Shown one piece after another: positions 60,901 to 64,000 of a stretch of DNA of 64,000 nucleotides (position 1 is the stretch's first letter; each line of letters opens with the position of its first letter). The notes under the pieces were generated by a model. It did no database searches and had not been told where the DNA came from. It saw nothing but the letters and a program-made list of their open reading frames with translations. The translations under genes and the position numbers were made by a program. This DNA comes from Globodera rostochiensis (Eukaryota > Nematoda > Chromadorea > Rhabditida > Heteroderidae). The stretch lies in NCBI GenBank assembly GCA_018350325.1, contig JAEVLN010000008.1:2995794-3059793 (forward strand). The letters are read 5' to 3'.

Positions 60901-61035
60901 GCCTGCAGCGTGCCAAATGACGGAGCTGAGCTGAGCTCTATTGTTATTGCCCATTTGGCCGGGGGTCGAGACTATTTCATCGTTGTGGACGCCAAATATC
61001 AGCGAGAAGTGAAGGATCTGATCAGCTTTGATTAG
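57983..61035 (+). CDS. OCRL: OCRL/INPP5B-type 5-phosphatase with ASH domain
   Basis: Type II phosphatidylinositol 4,5-bisphosphate 5-phosphatase of endosomes and Golgi. ATG at 57983 (MTFYEPPAPPNG). Seen: VNIFVTTFNVNGRSPPANL, VVIGLQEMDLALGSYVV, RLIGIFLVVFCRSGDI, IPTGVLNIIGNKGGVGMSFR, CLVNSHLAAGGNELYRRNQD, VIWLGDLNYRLD (catalytic), FIPTYKFDPGTHNWD, RVPAWCDRILYW and VVLSDHKPVFSTFRL, then an ASH domain (FRFGTVLFDQPSLAVLTITN, WLTITPQSSFIDV, AGGRDYFIVVD). The stop TAG is at 61033-61035, straight after ASH. Human OCRL and INPP5B continue with a RhoGAP domain; none is visible in the next 1.4 kb. There is also no N-terminal PH domain. Two introns (60083-60182 and 60275-60418) need GC donors. Confidence 0.93.
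60083..60182 (+). other. GC-AG intron in OCRL-like gene (AHR|VVLSDHK)
   Basis: The exon ends CACCGAG, the intron begins GCGAGT and ends GAATTTTAG, and the next exon begins TTGTGCTC. The junction codon is G plus TT (Val), giving SAHRVVLSDHKPVF. GCGAGT keeps the rest of the donor consensus. Confidence 0.83.
60275..60418 (+). other. GC-AG intron in OCRL-like gene (YEQ|LLREV)
   Basis: The exon ends GAACAG, the intron begins GCAATG and ends CCCTTCAG, and the next exon begins TTGTTGAGG. Both sides are phase 0. The nearby GTTTTT would give phase 2 and then a stop. Confidence 0.78.
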
Positions 61036-62494
61036 TTCTGATGCGCACATTTTGTCAGGGCACTCATTTCACCCCTTTTTTATTTTGCTAAAAAAAGCTA
61101 ATTAACTCTAAAGCATAATTTTGTTTGAGTGCTCTGATTTTAGCCATTTATTCAAATCTTTCATCCCATAATCACTGACAACCCACCACCCAAATACCCC
61201 CAATTGATGACCAATTAACACATCCACTCACGAATGAGTTCAAACACCCGCTTTCCGTTTTTTTTTGTGCGCATATTTCTAAAAGATACCTCGATTTCCC
61301 CGAATCTTTTTAAGTCGGTGACCGGACAATTGTTTTTTAATTAAATAAAAGATTCAATAATTCCGTACGTCCGAGAGTCTCGATATCGGAAGCAGACTCT
61401 GATTATAAGACTATGATCGTGTCATAATTGAAGCCGCCGGTCACAGTCACTATCACGTCATGATCTGCCCGGTCCCTGTCCATTTGATGTATCTTCAAAT
61501 TTCGATCCTTTCTCCATTTTCAATCATTTATCCCTAAATATGCACATTTTTGCTCGGGTTTAATCTCTCCTCATTCTTTTTTGACGACGATCAAAGTTGC
61601 ACCAGACCGGATCGGGAAAAAATTGGGGCAGGGTATGCCGAAAAAAACATTCGGATCTTTTTCGGTTCAAAGAAAACAATCGGATCCGGGCGCAATACTG
61701 CCGCTGGTGTGCGAAATTTGTATAATTTTCAAATTGTAAAAGGATGCAAACTGCCGCTTCCGTTAATCACAATCAATCAGACACAAAAGTGAATAACTCC
61801 CCTCCTATTAGAATGCCATTGACCAATAAATGTTGTATAAAAGTACAATTAAAAGTCGCCAAAATAAATAATCTAAACATCGAATTTTACAACATATTGT
61901 TTGTAGTGCCTATTTCTTATTGCCTTCCATGAAACGATTGCACTGCGCATAAATAGTTTTGTTTTCCTCTTTATTCCAAAGTTATTGTTTGTCAGCCAAA
62001 AAATGATATTATAGGGACAGAAAAAATAATGAGATTAGTCAAAATCCGTTATTATCGGGGATATGTTTGTTAAATATCTACGCGTCGAACCCCAAAAACG
62101 TTTTTTATTATTTTTGTTATATGTCCGCGGTCGCATCAAAAACTTTCCGTTGCTGGGTTTGACTAGAAGAGAGGTTTGGTGCCGCGCCGCAATCGAACGA
62201 AAGTGCACATTTTCTTAAATTCGATTATGTTATGGCATTTTGTTTATCGCAGTTTTGGCATTTTGTTTATCGCAGTTTTAAAAAAATTGGCATTTTGTTT
62301 TTCGCAATTTTAAATAAATTGTCATTTTGTTTTAAGCTAAATAAAAAGCTGAAAAAATTGTTTGCTCCCACCAACAAAAAATCGACCTTTTATGCTAAAT
62401 TTTCTTAGCCGAATTATTACATTTTTTGAAGAGCTTGAAATTGTTTTAAAAGGCAAATTAAGCTTTTGCTTTTAGCTCTATCCGGTTTCACGAA
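61036..62494. other. Spacer between OCRL-like gene and NHR
   Basis: About 1.46 kb. The first part is probably 3' untranslated. Frames at 61550-61932 are short and match nothing; no RhoGAP-like sequence was seen. The last part has a short tandem repeat (62230-62337) and AT-rich DNA before a possible acceptor TTGCTTTTAG at 62475. Confidence 0.5.
62230..62337. repeat. Short tandem repeat upstream of the NHR gene
   Basis: Four copies, starting at about 62230, 62255, 62287 and 62319, share TGGCATTTTGTTTATCGCAG (later copies drift to TTTTTCGCAA and TCATTTTGTTTT). Spacing is 25-32 bp. It ends about 160 bp before the start codon. Confidence 0.85.
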
Positions 62495-64000
62495 ATGTGC
62501 GATCGCAGCAGCAGCAGCGAACGCAATTTTGTCCGGTCCGCTTGCCCAGCAGCTTCGTCCTCATTAACTTCATCTTCGTCTGATCACTCTCCGTCCGCTG
62601 TCAACAACAATTTGCCCGGTTTCCCCGTCGGCGTCCATTCCTTGCCCATCGCCATCGGCATTTGTGCCGTGTGCGGTGACCGTGCCGATGGCCATCACTA
62701 CGGCGTGCTGTCCTGTCGGGGCTGCAACGCGTTCTTTCGCCGCGCGGTCACTTTCAATTTGCAATTTCATTGCCGACGGGAAGGCCACTGCGACATCAAC
62801 AAAAGTGAATATGCTTTTTGGACATGGCTTTAGCTTTTCAATTCTTAACACTGTTTTTTGGTACTCCAGTTTTTTATTAATAAAAACTGTTCAAAAAATA
62901 TGCGAAAAATTTGACTTTTTTCTGTCAGATGCGCGCTGTGCATGCCGAGCTTGCCGTTTGCAAAAGTGCCAATCCGTCGGAATGGACCGGTCGGCGGTGC
63001 AGGTGCGACGTGAGATGAAAGACGTGTTGGCGTTGGGTGACGCACAGCAGAGACGGGCAGGTTCTTCAAAAATCGATGTTAAAGAAATTTTGTCAGAGAT
63101 AAATAAATAAATGTTAGGCAACTCGACAGAAATGCTTTGCCTCTCACCGCAACAGTCCGTCCCGCCGCAATTCTCCACAAATTCGCCCGTTTTGGGCAGT
63201 GCGCGAACGCTCGATTTGGTCAGCCGGCACTTTTCTTTTCGGCATTCGAATAATAAATTTTTTGCGAGGGTTTTTGGCATTTTAAAATTCCTAAAATAAT
63301 ATGACTTAGGGACAAGTTGAGGGAATTCCCCTCCCCCCCCGAATATTAACAAAAAAAAAAAAAGCAGAAAACGGCACTCGGTGCCGCCCGGATTGTTTTC
63401 TTTTTGTTGCCTTTCGGTTGCCCCCCCCTCCTAAAATACTTTTCTGGCTACGTCCCTAAATAAAATTCTATTAAAAATTAAAAAAAAAAAAACATTTTTT
63501 AATGAATGCGAAGTCCCTCCTCCATTTGAGCTGCCCGTTCGCTCGCGTCTGCTCGGCTCCGTGACGACTGTCAGCAGTCCGTTGGCAATGCATTCGCTCG
63601 ACCGTCTCATCGAATGGTATTTTTGTCAGCGCTATCGGCGCCAAACGATGCTCTGTCAGAAGGCGGATGAAATTCTGAGGCTTATCGGTGGCGGAGGGCA
63701 GGCGATGACGGGGGGAAATGTGGGGAAACCGGGGGGAAGGGGTCCCTCTGGAAGCTTTCAACTTTTGGTAAAGCCGGACGGTTTCTGAACCTGTTTTTGC
63801 AAGCCGAACTTTTAAACAAACGCACATTTGTCATTTTTGGACTCGCATTTTTCCAAGTTTCAGTCCGCCGCCATTCCGTCAATGGAATGCCCACGTGTCG
63901 CGACGGTGGACGACATTTGTCAAGTGCACAGAGTGGAGACGGTGCTGATGTTTGAGTGGGTGGTCCAGTTGGAGGAGTTCGCGCTGATTGACCCGGCGGA
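62495..64000 (+). CDS. Nuclear hormone receptor, 5' part
   Basis: Ligand-regulated zinc-finger transcription factor, cut by the window end. ATG at 62495, then a Ser-rich leader (about 55 residues). DNA-binding domain: CAVCGDRADGHHYGVLSCRG, CNAFFRRAVTFNLQFHCRRE, GHCDINK, an intron (donor GTGAAT near 62806, acceptor before 62929), then NARCACRACRLQKCQSVGM. The P-box CRGCNAFFRR is the nematode type, not the vertebrate CEGCK. A hinge follows (QVRREMKDVLALGDAQQRR), whose next splice near 63070-63120 is unclear. The ligand-binding part is coded at about 63508-63770 (FELPVRSRLLGSV, HSLDRLIEWYFCQRYRRQ) and from 63862 (VETVLMFEWVVQLEEFALID, the helix 3 to 5 signature), running off the end. The region 63300-63470 looks intronic. 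The sub-family is not clear. Confidence 0.9.
63303..63467. mobile_element. Possible short non-autonomous DNA element
   Basis: Within a presumed NHR intron. It begins CTTAGGGAC at 63305 and ends GTCCCTAAA at about 63462, giving a short inverted end TTAGGGAC/GTCCCTAA. Its right end, read on the minus strand, carries GGGACGTAGCCAG then TTTTAGGAGGGGGGGG, shared with the motif at 27880-27925. It is about 160 bp with no coding capacity. The inverted ends are only 8 bp, so this is tentative. Confidence 0.4.

Noticed and set aside
61550..61932. Possible RhoGAP continuation of the OCRL-like gene
   Set aside because: Frames are short and show no RhoGAP arginine-finger or helix motifs.
1..64000. CRISPR arrays, prokaryotic operons, ribosomal RNA
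   Set aside because: No spaced repeats of the right kind, no prokaryotic gene structure and no rRNA-like sequence; the window is eukaryotic with introns.

Overview
This is a 64 kb eukaryotic window from a nematode genome. The evidence is mostly short introns ending in T-rich TTTCAG-type acceptors, dense gene packing on both strands, a nuclear receptor with a nematode-style P-box, a calponin-repeat protein of the UNC-87/CLIK kind, and no bacterial features. Several introns must start with GC rather than GT to keep protein homology and reading phase. That feature, with the gene content, makes a tylenchid plant-parasitic nematode (Globodera/Heterodera-like) my best guess, but genus is inference. 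G or C homopolymers of 8 to 21 bases are very common outside exons.

Layout: 1-3006 is repeat-rich intergenic DNA with a 65-bp EcoRI-containing minisatellite. From 3007 to 28470 every gene is on the minus strand. In transcription order they are a POLE4-like histone-fold subunit, an unrecognised helical protein, the HEAT-repeat lysosomal protein MROH1, COP9 signalosome subunit 4 and TAF1. Diverging from the POLE4 gene is a plus-strand HP1-like chromodomain gene (29167-30982), followed by a calponin-repeat muscle-type gene with an acidic repeat head (31973-34393). Then come a minus-strand T-box transcription factor (34740-38936), a 3.6 kb homopolymer-rich gap, a mitochondrial 2'-phosphodiesterase (PDE12, minus) and the mitochondrial AAA ATPase ATAD1/Msp1 (minus). 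Next are a MIER-type ELM2-SANT corepressor (plus), an INPP5E-type inositol 5-phosphatase (minus), exocyst SEC10/EXOC5 (plus), an OCRL/INPP5B-type 5-phosphatase (plus), and the 5' part of a nuclear hormone receptor that runs off the window end.

Common themes: transcription and chromatin (TAF1, HP1-like, T-box, MIER, NHR, POLE4-like), mitochondrial maintenance side by side (PDE12, ATAD1), and phosphoinositide/exocytosis genes side by side (INPP5E-like, SEC10, OCRL-like). SEC10 and OCRL-like are 289 bp apart on one strand with a trans-splice-like acceptor just before the second ATG, so they may form an operon.

The T-box model was solved to base resolution: 12 exons, 1431 nt, 476 codons plus stop, all phases consistent, three GC-AG introns. 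The other gene models rest on recognised exons. Their outer limits are reliable, but not every internal splice site was resolved. No tRNA, rRNA, CRISPR array or intact transposon was found.
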